Origin: Streptomyces sp. NRRL F-2580
GTDB taxonomy: Bacteria; Actinomycetota; Actinomycetes; Streptomycetales; Streptomycetaceae
Length of the DNA stretch: 64,000 nt
Direction of reading: 5' to 3'
Assembly (NCBI RefSeq): GCF_000720115.1
Contig: NZ_JOIR01000029.1
Location: forward strand, 1 to 64,000
This document shows positions 16,525-25,460 of this stretch, in pieces (the first letter of the stretch is position 1; each line of letters opens with the position of its first letter). The notes below the pieces were generated by a model. The model was not told where the DNA came from. It saw nothing but the letters and a program-made list of their open reading frames with translations, and did not search any database. The translations under genes were made by a program, and so were the position numbers.

Positions 16525-18684
16525 GTGTCTGATGTCCACGTCACCGGCCAGAGCGAAGAGCCCGAGCGTCCCGGCGCCGAGGTCTTCGACATCACCACCA
16601 AGCGCCCCACCAACCCGACCCCCGCCCCGGCAGCTCCGCCGGCCGACCTGGACGACGACGAGGACGAGTCGCCGCGGCCGCGGCCGGTGGACTCGCCGGA
16701 CCTGCCGTCGCCGGGCGTCACCACCTACAAGCGCCTGCCGATCATCCCGACCTGGCTGAAGTCGAAGCCGGGGTTCGTCTCCACCACCCAGCGCGCCGCG
16801 AGCAACGCCTTCTACTCCACCGTCTTCCACGGCATCCGAACCCCCTGGTACGCGCTGCAGCTCGGGCTGCACGCCCCGCGCGGCATGGCCCGGCTGGTCC
16901 GTGACACGAACCGGTGGGTGTGGGACGCCGAGGCGGCCCCGCTCCGTGCGTACGAGGTCTACAAGGAGAACACCGCCGAGTACCTCAAGCTGTCGCGGCA
17001 GCGCGACAGCCGGGTGCGGCTGCGGACGCTCGTCACCACGGTGGCGCTGATCTTCGGTACCGGCTTCGCGCTGACCATGTACGTCATGGCCCCGGCCTGG
17101 CTGGCCGTCCTGGCCTCTGCTGCGGTGCTCACCGCGGGCTTCTGGGGGACTCCGCAGGATCAGCCCGTGATCGGGCCTGCCGTACTCAAGACCGAGATCC
17201 AGAAGCTGACCGGGGCGATCGTGCTCCGCGCGCTGGACAACATCGGCAACGCGAAGCTGTCGGCCGCCATCAAGAAGGGCGGCGACATGAACGGCCTGCG
17301 GTTCACCTCGGAGATCACCCGGGACGGGCCCGGCTACCGCGCCGACCTTGACCTTCCCTGGGGCGTCACCCCCGAGGACATCATGGAGGCCCGCAAGCCG
17401 CTCGCCTCCGGCCTGCGCCGCAAGGTCGGCTCCGTCTGGCCGTCCTCCGACCCCGAAGAGCACGAGGGCCGACTGATCCTGTGGGTGGGCGACAAGCCCA
17501 TGAACGAGACCAAGAAGCCCGCCTGGCCGCTGCTGAAGTCGGGCAGCGTGGACCTGTTCAAGCCGGTCGTCTTCGGCAACGACCAGCGCATGGGCGACGT
17601 CGCCGTGACCCTGATGTTCGCCTCCGTGGTCGTCGGCTCCATCCCGCGCATGGGCAAGACGTTCCTGATGCGCCTCTTCCTGCTCATCGCCGCACTCGAC
17701 CCGCGCGCCGCCCTGTACGCGTTCGACTTCAAGGGCACCGGCGACTTCGGCGCGCTGGAGCCGGTCTGCCACCGCTACCGGGCCGGCGACGATGACGAGG
17801 ACATCCTCTACGTCCTCGAATCCCTGCGGGAACTGCGCCAGGAACTGCGCCGCCGGGCGAAGGTCATCAAGTCCCTGCCCCGCTCGCGCTGCCCGGAGTC
17901 GAAGGTGACCCCGGACCTGGCCAACGACAAGAGCCTGGGACTGCACCCGATCGTGGCCGCGTTCGACGAGTGCCAGGTCCCCTTCGAGCACGACAAGTAC
18001 GGCGCCGAGATCGAAGAGATCTGCACCGACCTCGGCAAACGCGGCCCGGCCCTCGGCATGGTGACGCTCTTCGGGACCCAGCGCCCGGACGCGAAGTCGC
18101 TGCCCACCGGCATCTCCGCCAACGCGGTGCTGCGGTTCTGCCTGAAGGTTATGGGCCAGCCCGCCAACGACATGGTGCTGGGTACCTCGATGTACAAGGC
18201 CGGGTACCGGGCCACGATGTTCTCCCGCACCGACCGCGGCATCTGCTGGATGGCCGGCGAAGGGGACGACCCGCGCATCGTGGCCTCCGCGTTCGTGGAT
18301 GCGCTCGGAGCCGAACAGGTCGTCGTGCGGGCCCGCCGGATGCGCGAGGAGTACGGCAACGTCACCGGCCACGCCATCGGCCAGGAACCCGAAAGCGGCG
18401 AAGCCTCCTTCGACCTGTTGGCCGACATCCTCAAGGTTGTGCCGGCCGATGAGGAGAAGGTCTGGAACGAGAAGGTCGCCGCCCGCCTCGCCGCCTTGCG
18501 CCCCGAGGTCTACAGCGGCTGGAAGGCCGAGACGGTCACGACGAACCTCAAGCCGCACGGCATCACCGCCCAGGACGTCTGGGGCTCCACCACCGCTGGC
18601 AAGGGCACCACCCGACGCGGCATCGCCCGCGCCGACATCACCACTGCCATCACCCAACGTGACGGGAAGCGGTCCGCGAACTGA
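16525..18684 (+). CDS. traB: TraB FtsK/SpoIIIE-type DNA translocase
   Basis: The protein has 719 residues from the GTG at 16525 with GGGAG upstream. An acidic, disordered N-terminus (about 1-70) is followed by two membrane helices (about 172-210) and a RecA-like motor domain. The P-loop is SIPRMGKTF near residue 375, the usual TraB variant. A Walker B region reads IVAAFDECQ, and TLFGTQRPDAKSLP matches the FtsK family. The C-terminal 100 residues probably include the winged helix that reads clt. TraB hexamers move double-stranded DNA between hyphae. This is the key transfer gene of the element. Confidence 0.95.
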   Translation: MSDVHVTGQSEEPERPGAEVFDITTKRPTNPTPAPAAPPADLDDDEDESPRPRPVDSPDLPSPGVTTYKRLPIIPTWLKSKPGFVSTTQRAASNAFYSTVFHGIRTPWYALQLGLHAPRGMARLVRDTNRWVWDAEAAPLRAYEVYKENTAEYLKLSRQRDSRVRLRTLVTTVALIFGTGFALTMYVMAPAWLAVLASAAVLTAGFWGTPQDQPVIGPAVLKTEIQKLTGAIVLRALDNIGNAKLSAAIKKGGDMNGLRFTSEITRDGPGYRADLDLPWGVTPEDIMEARKPLASGLRRKVGSVWPSSDPEEHEGRLILWVGDKPMNETKKPAWPLLKSGSVDLFKPVVFGNDQRMGDVAVTLMFASVVVGSIPRMGKTFLMRLFLLIAALDPRAALYAFDFKGTGDFGALEPVCHRYRAGDDDEDILYVLESLRELRQELRRRAKVIKSLPRSRCPESKVTPDLANDKSLGLHPIVAAFDECQVPFEHDKYGAEIEEICTDLGKRGPALGMVTLFGTQRPDAKSLPTGISANAVLRFCLKVMGQPANDMVLGTSMYKAGYRATMFSRTDRGICWMAGEGDDPRIVASAFVDALGAEQVVVRARRMREEYGNVTGHAIGQEPESGEASFDLLADILKVVPADEEKVWNEKVAARLAALRPEVYSGWKAETVTTNLKPHGITAQDVWGSTTAGKGTTRRGIARADITTAITQRDGKRSAN

Positions 18685-18694
18685 CTCGCACCGC

Positions 18695-18730
18695 TGCTAG
18701 ACCTAGCGGCCCGCGCTGCTAGGTCTAGCA
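18695..18730. repeat. Inverted repeat after traB, possible clt
   Basis: TGCTAGACCTAGC and its exact complement are separated by 10 nt, 10 bp after the traB stop. Further GCTAG/CTAGC words follow at 18735-18740, 18776-18781 and 18841-18846. It could be a terminator, but TraB recognition loci (clt) in related plasmids are short repeats near traB, so a transfer site is possible. Confidence 0.5.
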
Positions 18731-18824
18731 CCCTCGCTAGCACCCCGAATCGGCTCTCATCAGCGATCTCGCACCTAGCAGCCTACCTGCGAAAACACCG
18801 GAAACCCCGCCCGGAAGGCACCCC

Positions 18825-19106
18825 ATGGCCCTCACCCTCCTTGCTAGCGCCTGCCTACTCGTCGTCACCCTCGGTTACGTCAGTCTGTGTGCGGGATCGC
18901 CGTTCGGCACCTGCCGCAAGTGCCGTGGCTTCGGCTACGCGATGAAGACCGACCGCAAGGGCCGCCTCAAGCGCGGCAAGCACTGCCGCCGCTGCGACGG
19001 CCACGGCAAGCGCATACGCGTCGGCCGCCACCTCTACAACCTCTGGCTGCACCTCTACCGCGACGCCAACCCCGCCCCCCGCAAGACGTTCGCCCCGAAG
19101 GGATAA
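18825..19106 (+). CDS. Membrane-anchored zinc-knuckle protein
   Basis: The protein has 93 residues. One N-terminal membrane helix (residues 2-24) is followed by CRKCRGFG and CRRCDGHG, a DnaJ-like CxxCxGxG pair 24 residues apart, in a very basic context. It starts the second transfer segment, downstream of the traB inverted repeat and 3 bp before 19110. Likely an Spd-type accessory; no function is assigned. Confidence 0.8.
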   Translation: MALTLLASACLLVVTLGYVSLCAGSPFGTCRKCRGFGYAMKTDRKGRLKRGKHCRRCDGHGKRIRVGRHLYNLWLHLYRDANPAPRKTFAPKG

Positions 19107-19109
19107 CCC

Positions 19110-19310
19110 ATGGCCATCACCGTCTCACTCGTCGCCCTGTTCGGGCTGGTCCTGTTCTTCCTCCTCCGCTCCAAGACCCTCGGCTACGGCTCCGCGTTCG
19201 TCGCCATGATGTTCGGCTTCTTCCTCGCCTCCACCGGCGCCTCCGGCCCCATCAACGAACTCACCACCGCGATCATCAAGGCCGTCTCGGACCTGGGCAG
19301 CCAGGGATGA
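19110..19310 (+). CDS. Small two-helix membrane protein
   Basis: The protein has 66 residues and two hydrophobic segments (about 3-20 and 25-45), then an amphipathic tail. GATAACCC lies upstream of the ATG. The stop overlaps the next start (ATGA). A small Spd-like membrane component is inferred from context. Confidence 0.7.
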   Translation: MAITVSLVALFGLVLFFLLRSKTLGYGSAFVAMMFGFFLASTGASGPINELTTAIIKAVSDLGSQG

Positions 19311-19912
19311 ACGACCCCATCACCTACCGCCACTGGGCCATCGTCCTCGCCCCCAGGGCCGCCCCCGCACTCGCCACGACCACGGTTCTCATCCTGGGTC
19401 GTATCTGGAACGCCAATGGCGCCGAACACTCCGTCGGAAACGCCGCGCTCATGGTCGTCCTCGCCACTGGAGCCGCGGCGGCCGGCGCGTTCTCCTCCGG
19501 CAACCGCGCCGGTGGCAGCGTGATCGCCGGAACCGCGTTCGCCGCATCCGGCGGGCTGGCCCTGGCCGGAGTCGCCGGATACGCCGACGGACTCTCCCTG
19601 CCGATCCTCCTGTGGGCGCTGGCCACCGCGGTCGCCTACGGACTCGCGGCCCGCTACTGGCGCACCGATCGCCGCGAGAGCGTCGCACACGAGCGGCAGA
19701 CCCTCGGACGTCGCGAAGACCACGCCCACGTGGAACGGGTGGAAGCGCTGCGCGCCGGAGCCCAGATCGAGGTGGCCCGCTCCGGCGCCGCCTACGCCGA
19801 ACAGCTCGCCAACGCCCTCATCACCCGCGCCGCGCTCCCCGGCTTCAACCCCCAGGCCCTCACGGACGCGGGCTTGCCCGAACTCCCCAGCGTCCAGCGC
19901 AAGGAGATCTGA
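19307..19912 (+). CDS. Four-helix membrane protein, Spd-like
   Basis: The protein has 201 residues from the ATG at 19307. About four hydrophobic segments lie within residues 10-120, ending at RYWRTDRRE. A soluble, charged helical region of about 80 residues follows. It is coupled to 19110-19310. Topology and neighbours match the spread (Spd) proteins of Streptomyces conjugative elements, which form a membrane complex for movement across septa. Confidence 0.75.
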   Translation: MNDPITYRHWAIVLAPRAAPALATTTVLILGRIWNANGAEHSVGNAALMVVLATGAAAAGAFSSGNRAGGSVIAGTAFAASGGLALAGVAGYADGLSLPILLWALATAVAYGLAARYWRTDRRESVAHERQTLGRREDHAHVERVEALRAGAQIEVARSGAAYAEQLANALITRAALPGFNPQALTDAGLPELPSVQRKEI

Positions 19913-19932
19913 CCCCAACCCGGAAGGAAGTC

Positions 19933-20439
19933 ATGTTCGAGATCCGCGTCATCTGCGCCCCGACCGAAGTTCCCGAGATCACCAAGGCCCTCTCCGAGAC
20001 GTTCGCGACGGGGCCGGTCCGCCAGCACCCCACCCGCGACGGGGAGCGCGTCCGCCTCTACGTCACCGCCGAGCAGCAGCCCAGCCACTGGCCCGCGCCT
20101 GAAGCGGCGTACGCCACCGCGCCGAGCATCATCAGCGAGATCGGCTGGACCTTCCGAGGTGCCCGGGACTGCCTGCACGGCATCGCGGTCCGCGAGTTCT
20201 GGCTCCGCAAGGCCGCACTCCTGGATCGCATCGCCGTCACCGACGACGACCCTGTGGGCGGCGACGCCGCCACCCTCGCCGTCGAAGCGGCCCGGCGGCT
20301 GATGGAGATCGACCACGCCGCCGGCCTCGGGCCGTCCGGCTACGCGGACGGTCCCTACACCCCGGACCACCCGGACAGCGTCCGCGAGCCCCGCGGCTAC
20401 GTCCGCCAGGAATACGCCCTCTGGATCCGCCACCACTGA
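19933..20439 (+). CDS. Uncharacterised AICE protein
   Basis: The protein has 168 residues, starting at 19933 behind GGAAGG. The N-terminal half is alpha/beta (FEIRVICAP...VRLYVTAEQQ); the C-terminal half is helical and acidic. There is no signal or membrane helix. It lies between membrane transfer genes and the replication pair, on the same strand with short gaps. The family is unrecognised. Confidence 0.7.
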   Translation: MFEIRVICAPTEVPEITKALSETFATGPVRQHPTRDGERVRLYVTAEQQPSHWPAPEAAYATAPSIISEIGWTFRGARDCLHGIAVREFWLRKAALLDRIAVTDDDPVGGDAATLAVEAARRLMEIDHAAGLGPSGYADGPYTPDHPDSVREPRGYVRQEYALWIRHH

Positions 20440-20451
20440 GGAGACCCCGCC

Positions 20452-20742
20452 ATGAGTTCCAGCCCGGCCCTGAGCACCACGCAGCACCCCACGATGCACA
20501 CGCAGGTCGACGGTCTCAACTACCGGCCCGAGCACGTCAGCGTGATCGCGGCCCTGTCCCACATTCGCAGCGCCCGCAAGAGCCGCAAGAACGTGGACGT
20601 CGTGAACGTCTACGCGTTCACCGGCCGCGACGGAATCCCGCTGCACGTGGTCTACATCCACCACGCCCCCGGCCGCTGGCACGGCGTGAACGACGTCATC
20701 GACGTCTACGAGATCCCCACCGCCGTGCTCACCGACCTCTAG
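20452..20742 (+). CDS. Small uncharacterised AICE protein
   Basis: The protein has 96 residues, 12 bp after the previous stop, with GAGGAGA upstream. It has a basic helix (RSARKSRKN) and a beta-rich second half (VDVVNVYAFTG, LHVVYIHH). No domain is recognised. It is probably a regulator or accessory of the replication module. Confidence 0.65.
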   Translation: MSSSPALSTTQHPTMHTQVDGLNYRPEHVSVIAALSHIRSARKSRKNVDVVNVYAFTGRDGIPLHVVYIHHAPGRWHGVNDVIDVYEIPTAVLTDL

Positions 20743-20827
20743 CTATGCCCGGGGCGGTCGCCTCTCACCACAAGACCGCGACCGCCCCGGCTTCTCCGTC
20801 CCTTCGCAGAAACAGGAGACCCCCAGC

Positions 20828-21754
20828 ATGACACCAACCCCCAACCCCGCGCTGCTGCGCGCCGCCCTCGCCGCCGCTGACCGCGGCTGGCCCGTCTTCC
20901 CGCTCCGCCCCGGAGACAAGCGGCCCGCCGGCCACCCCGAACGCAACTGCCCCCGCACCGGCCGCTGCACGGACGGCCACCGCACCCCCGAACAGCGCGC
21001 CACCCTCGTCGCCGAGCAGATCACCGCCTGCTGGCAGGCGGCCCCCTACAACGTCGGCATCGCCACCGGCCCCGCCGGACTCCTGGTCGTCGACCTCGAC
21101 ATCCCCAAGGACGACGACGGAGCCCCGCCCCCGAAATGGGCCGGAGCCACCGACGGACTGGACGTCTTCGCCATGATCTGCGAGCGCGCCGGTGAGCGTC
21201 TGCCCACCGAGACGTACACGGTGCGCACCCGCCGTGGCGGACAGCACTTGTACTTCACCGCCCCCGCCCAAAAGCGGCTACGTGGGAGTGCAGGGCGCCT
21301 GGGCTGGAAGGTCGACACGCGAGCCTGGGGCGGGTACGTGGTCGCGGCCGGCAGCACCGTCGGCACAGGCTCGTACGAGATCATTCACGACGCGCCCCCG
21401 GCCCCCCTCCCCACGTGGCTTGGTGACCTGCTCACGACGCCTCCCGCACCCGACCCCGTCCCCGTGGCCGTGCTCCGCGCCCGGATCGGCAAGGCGGACC
21501 GGTACGCGGCGGCCGCCCTGAACGGTGAGGTCGCCAAGGTCGCCGCCGCTGTCACCGGCGCCCAGAACACGACGCTCTACAACGCGGCCTACGCCCTCGG
21601 CCGCCTCATCGCCGCTGGCACCCTCACCGAGACGGAAGTCACCGACGCGCTCACCGCTGCTGCGCCGGAAGGGCTCGCGCCCTCCCGGGTTGCTGCCAGC
21701 ATCCGCGACGGCATCCATCGCAGCGCCCGCAACACCACGGGAGACGCGGCATGA
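20828..21754 (+). CDS. Primase-polymerase, AICE replication protein
   Basis: The protein has 308 residues with AGGAG upstream. It is an archaeo-eukaryotic-type prim-pol fold: WPVFPLRPGDKRPA near the N-terminus, a Cys/His stretch (HPERNCPRTGRCTDGH), then GPAGLLVVDLDIP with the catalytic DxD, and later YTVRTRRGGQHLYF. The C-terminal third is a helical extension. The stop overlaps the next start (ATGA). Prim-pol plus a DUF3987 partner is one of the known AICE replication arrangements, as in SLP1-like elements. Confidence 0.88.
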   Translation: MTPTPNPALLRAALAAADRGWPVFPLRPGDKRPAGHPERNCPRTGRCTDGHRTPEQRATLVAEQITACWQAAPYNVGIATGPAGLLVVDLDIPKDDDGAPPPKWAGATDGLDVFAMICERAGERLPTETYTVRTRRGGQHLYFTAPAQKRLRGSAGRLGWKVDTRAWGGYVVAAGSTVGTGSYEIIHDAPPAPLPTWLGDLLTTPPAPDPVPVAVLRARIGKADRYAAAALNGEVAKVAAAVTGAQNTTLYNAAYALGRLIAAGTLTETEVTDALTAAAPEGLAPSRVAASIRDGIHRSARNTTGDAA

Positions 21755-23298
21755 CCGGCCAGCCAGGGGACGGTGACCTGTGGGTGGGACTGGACACGAC
21801 CGACGGACCTCAGCCCGCAGAACCGACATGGGAAAAGCCGATCCCGCTGACCGGGCGGCGCGAGCTTCCCGTCTTCCCCGCGCACGTCTTCCCGGAATGG
21901 CTCGGCTCGTACGTGAAGGCCGTTGCCGAGGAGACACAGACACCCATCGACCTGCCAGGGTCCATCGCCCTGTCGGTGCTCGCGGCAGCGGCCGGCGGTC
22001 GGTCGGTCGTCCACGTCCGAGGTAGCTGGAGGGAGCCCACCAACCTGTACGTGGTGTGCGCGCTGCCCCCGGCCAACCGGAAGTCCGCGGTCTTCGCGTT
22101 GCTGACCGATCCGCTGTACGAGGCGGAGAAGAAGCTTCAGGTGACCATGGCCCCGGCCATCGTGGAAGCGGCGATGACCGCCCGGCTGGCCAAGGAAGCA
22201 GCCGACAACGCCGCGGCCAAGGCCGTGAAGGCCGATGGAGGGAAGCGCGAGGAGCTGATCGCCGAGGCGATCGGGCTGGCACAGACCGCCGAATCGGTGG
22301 CGGTGCCGGTAGAACCTCTGCTGCTGGCCGATGACTCCACCTCCGAGACGGTCACCTCGCTCATCGCGGAGCAAGGCGGCCGGCTCGCCGTGATGTCGGC
22401 CGAGGGCGGGATCTTCGACATCATCGCCGGACGCTACTCCGGCGCCCCGAACATGGAGGTGTTCCTCAAAGGGCATGCGGGGGACCGGCTGAGGGTCAAC
22501 CGGCAGACTCGCCGGGAGTACATCGACCACCCGGCCCTGACGATCGGGCTGGCCGTCCAGCCGGACGTGCTCCGGGACATCGCCAAGGTCAAGGGCTTCG
22601 ACGGGCGCGGCCTGCTGGCCCGCTTCCTGTACTCCATGCCCCGCTCCCTGGTCGGTGAGCGCGCGGTCATCACCGAGCAGATCCCCGAGGACATCGCGGC
22701 GGTCTACGAGAGCAACGTTCTCGCGCTCACGCTGTGGCTGGCCGAGTGGACCGACCCCGCCGTCATCCAGCTCAGCCCCGAAGCAGACAAGGCCCTGATC
22801 ACCTACCAACAGCGGGTGGAGCCGCAGCTCGCGGCCCAAAGCGGCGCGCTGGGACACATCGCCAACTGGGCCGGCAAGCTCGCCGGGGCCGTGGCCCGCA
22901 TGGCCGCCCTGCTGCACCTGGCCGAGCACATGGAGGGCGGGCACACCAAGCCCGTCACCGAGACCACCATGCGCGCGGCGATCACCTTGGGGGAGTACTT
23001 CACCGCCCACGCCCTCGGCGTCTTCGACGTCATGGGCGCCGATCCCACCGTGGGCCGCGCCCGCTCCGCGCTGGAGCTGCTGCGCACCCAGAAGTGGAGC
23101 GAGGTCAGCAAGCGCGACCTCATGGTGAAGCTCTCCCGCGCGGAGTTCCCCACCGTGACCGATCTCGATCCCGCGCTGAACTTGCTCGAAGAGCACGGAT
23201 ACATCCGAGCCCAGCTCACCCTACGCACCGGCGGGCGTGGCCGGCCGCCGTCCCCGCGCTACCTCATCCACCCCCAGCTGAGCGAACCCGCCGTCTGA
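21751..23298 (+). CDS. DUF3987 replicative helicase-like protein
   Basis: The protein has 515 residues and is translationally coupled to the prim-pol. A RecA-like core shows VVCALPPANRKSAVF as the DUF3987 form of a Walker A motif (near residue 110), LLLADDSTSETV, and ISAEGGIFD-like text (MSAEGGIFD near 212). Late helices and a winged-helix-like C-terminus (SKRDLMVKLS...LLEEHGYI) follow. It probably acts as replication initiator or helicase at the array directly downstream (23305-23558). Confidence 0.85.
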   Translation: MTGQPGDGDLWVGLDTTDGPQPAEPTWEKPIPLTGRRELPVFPAHVFPEWLGSYVKAVAEETQTPIDLPGSIALSVLAAAAGGRSVVHVRGSWREPTNLYVVCALPPANRKSAVFALLTDPLYEAEKKLQVTMAPAIVEAAMTARLAKEAADNAAAKAVKADGGKREELIAEAIGLAQTAESVAVPVEPLLLADDSTSETVTSLIAEQGGRLAVMSAEGGIFDIIAGRYSGAPNMEVFLKGHAGDRLRVNRQTRREYIDHPALTIGLAVQPDVLRDIAKVKGFDGRGLLARFLYSMPRSLVGERAVITEQIPEDIAAVYESNVLALTLWLAEWTDPAVIQLSPEADKALITYQQRVEPQLAAQSGALGHIANWAGKLAGAVARMAALLHLAEHMEGGHTKPVTETTMRAAITLGEYFTAHALGVFDVMGADPTVGRARSALELLRTQKWSEVSKRDLMVKLSRAEFPTVTDLDPALNLLEEHGYIRAQLTLRTGGRGRPPSPRYLIHPQLSEPAV

Positions 23299-23304
23299 CC
23301 CCCG

Positions 23305-23558
23305 CCACAGAAACCACAGAATCACAGAAATAGCCTCACCTGGCCCCTGACCTGTGCAAACGCCGCTACGGGCCGCAGTCGGACGGCTGCCACAGAAACC
23401 CGCAGAAGAACCACACAAATACGAGCCCACCCCGGCCCGCCTATTTCTGTGGGACTTCCTGCCCTTTCTGTGGCAGCCAGCCCACCGGCCCCAACCACGC
23501 CGTTCGCGCAGGTCAGCGGCCCCGCCCAGGGTTTCTGTGTATTTCGTGGTTTCTGTGG
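23305..23558. repeat. Inverted iteron-like array, candidate origin
   Basis: Copies of CCACAGAAA occur at 23305 and 23390, with variants at 23314, 23322 and 23411. The complement TTTCTGTGG occurs at 23444, 23465 and 23550, with variants at 23532 and 23541. Left copies point one way and right copies the other. The array fills the 282-bp gap between the DUF3987 gene and xis, which otherwise holds no gene. Its position and structure fit a replication origin or a regulatory array for xis-int. Confidence 0.7.
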
Positions 23559-23580
23559 CGGCCCGCCAAGGAGTGAGCCC

Positions 23581-23817
23581 ATGCACGACACCCATGCCGC
23601 CGCGTCCTACGTGGCAGATCCAACGCTGGTGCTGCTGACCGTTGAGGAAGCAGCCCGTCGACTTTCCATCGGCCGGACCACGTGCTTTCGCCTCATCGGC
23701 TCCGGACAGCTGGAGTCCGTGCCGATCGGTCACCTTCGCCGAGTGCCGGCCGAAGCCGTGCACGACTTCCTTGCACGACTCCGCGAAGCGAACCGCCCTA
23801 CCTCCATCGCTGCCTGA
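23581..23817 (+). CDS. xis: Excisionase-like HTH protein
   Basis: The protein has 78 residues from the ATG at 23581, with AAGGAG upstream. It is a MerR/excisionase-type helix-turn-helix: LLTVEEAARRLSIGRTTCFRLI, then GQLESVPIG and RRVPAEAVHDFL. It sits directly before the integrase. Such proteins bend DNA at att sites and direct excision. Confidence 0.88.
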   Translation: MHDTHAAASYVADPTLVLLTVEEAARRLSIGRTTCFRLIGSGQLESVPIGHLRRVPAEAVHDFLARLREANRPTSIAA

Positions 23818-23828
23818 GGACCTTGCCT

Positions 23829-25061
23829 GTGACAGAGAACAAGCGCACCCGTCAGCCCAACGGCCGCAGCTCCATCTACCTCGGGAAGGACGGAAAGTGG
23901 CACGGTCGCGTCACCGTCGGCGTACGCGATGACGGCTCACCCGACCGGCGCCATGTCGAACGCAAGACCCGCGCTGAAGTCACGACCGCCGTACGGAAGC
24001 TGGAGAAGGAGCGGGAGGCCAAGACCGTGCGGAAGCCGGGCAAGGCCATGACCGTCAAGGCCTGGATGACGCACTGGATCGAGAACGTCGCCCCGCTCGG
24101 GGTCAACGACAACACGATGGTCGGGTACGGAGTCGCCGTAAGGAAGCACCTCATCCCCGGCCTCGGGGCTCATCGTCTCGACAGGCTCACGCCCGAGCAC
24201 ATCGAGATCTTCTACGCGAAGATGCAGGCCAACGGCAGCAAGTCCGCGACTGCCCACCAAGTGCACCGCACCTTCCGGACCGCCCTCAACGAGGCGGTAC
24301 GCCGCGGTCATCTCGGCAAGAACCCGGTTCAGTTGGCGAAGGCTCCGAAGACGGGGGACTACGAGGTGGAGCCCTACACGGTGAAAGAAGTACAGCGTCT
24401 GTTGAAGGCCGCTGGCCGTCAGCGCAACTCTGCGCGCTGGGCCGTTGCCCTTGCTCTCGGACTGCGCCAGGGAGAGGTACTGGCTCTGAAGTGGGAGGAC
24501 GTAGACCTTGATGGTGGGTTTCTGGTGGTCCGCCGCAGTCGCCACCGCCCGCAATACGCGCACGGGTGCGCGGAGCCCTGCGGACGAAAGGCCGGGTACT
24601 GCCCGCAGAGGCGACGCAGCAACCCGGAGACGTCCACTACCAAGTCGCGTGCCGGCCGCCGCGTGGTCGGTCTTCCGGAACAGCTCGTTGATCTACTACG
24701 AGCCCACCGCAAGGCTCAAGAGACGGAGCGGCAGGCGGCCGGGAAGCGCTGGGTGAAAGGCGACTGGGTCTTTCCCAACGAACACGGATGCAGCCCGTCC
24801 CACCGCAGGGATTGGGCCGAGTGGAAGGCCCTACTGGTAGAAGCGAAAGTTCGTGATGGGCGTCTGCATGACGCGCGCCACACGGCTGCCACCGTTCTGC
24901 TGATCCTAGGTGTACCCGAGCGAGCCGTCATGGGCCTCATGGGATGGTCGACCAGTGCGATGGCTGGCCGGTACCAGCACATGGTTGACGCAGTGCGGTC
25001 CGATGTGGCGAGGCAGGTCGATGGCCTGATCTGGAACACCGAGGCAGACCGGCCGGAATGA
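23829..25061 (+). CDS. int: Tyrosine site-specific integrase of the AICE
   Basis: The protein has 410 residues from the GTG at 23829, with GAGGA from the xis stop as ribosome binding site. The N-terminal SAM-like arm/core-binding domain covers about 60-165. The catalytic domain has Arg213 (LGLRQGE), His347 and Arg350 (HDARH) and nucleophile Tyr382 (AGRYQH). Between Arg213 and His347 is an insert with three Cys (HGCAEPC...GYCPQR), a zinc-ribbon-like feature seen in some actinobacterial integrases. It acts on the tRNA-Cys repeats about 1.4 kb downstream. All catalytic residues are present. Confidence 0.95.
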   Translation: MTENKRTRQPNGRSSIYLGKDGKWHGRVTVGVRDDGSPDRRHVERKTRAEVTTAVRKLEKEREAKTVRKPGKAMTVKAWMTHWIENVAPLGVNDNTMVGYGVAVRKHLIPGLGAHRLDRLTPEHIEIFYAKMQANGSKSATAHQVHRTFRTALNEAVRRGHLGKNPVQLAKAPKTGDYEVEPYTVKEVQRLLKAAGRQRNSARWAVALALGLRQGEVLALKWEDVDLDGGFLVVRRSRHRPQYAHGCAEPCGRKAGYCPQRRRSNPETSTTKSRAGRRVVGLPEQLVDLLRAHRKAQETERQAAGKRWVKGDWVFPNEHGCSPSHRRDWAEWKALLVEAKVRDGRLHDARHTAATVLLILGVPERAVMGLMGWSTSAMAGRYQHMVDAVRSDVARQVDGLIWNTEADRPE

Positions 25062-25460
25062 CGGCAACGGCGCCGCGGGTTCTCTCGTGCCGCCCCACTG
25101 AGAACGAGAATACGGGGCTGCCTGCTGCGGGCCGCCCAGTCCCTCTTCCTTCCTGTTCAGGAAGGCTCCTAGTTCACGCATCCCGCTAGGGGCGGGCCTC
25201 AACGGTCAGTCAGATCAGGGCAACACTGCACTATGAAAGGCTGCTCAGTTGGACAGATATGTGGCGGGGGAGGAGTCTTAGAGAAGCGAAGGACGCGTGC
25301 GCAGGCCCCCTCCGCCCAGATATCGAGGATTCGGGAGACACGATCTGTACGCCTCCCGCCTTTCCCCCTCCACGCAGCGTCTCATGTGTACGCAGGTTCT
25401 TCCATCGCCTCCGCTGTGCGGCGGGACTCCTGCGTCTTATCTGCCCGAAAGGGGATCGTT
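25062..25460 (+). other. Non-coding gap after int
   Basis: This 399-bp interval has no supported gene. An 8-bp perfect hairpin at 25148-25165 (CCTTCCTG and complement) probably ends the int transcript. The remainder is less GC-rich and would hold the promoter of the secreted CAP protein. Confidence 0.6.

Noticed and set aside
16504..18657. 717-residue minus-strand frame opposite traB
   Set aside because: TraB on the + strand has clear Walker motifs and operon context; the antisense frame shows only biased composition.
23299..23580. CCACAGAAA/TTTCTGTGG words considered as a CRISPR array
   Set aside because: Units are only 9 bp, spacing is irregular and the orientation switches; no cas genes are present. 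An iteron-like reading fits better.
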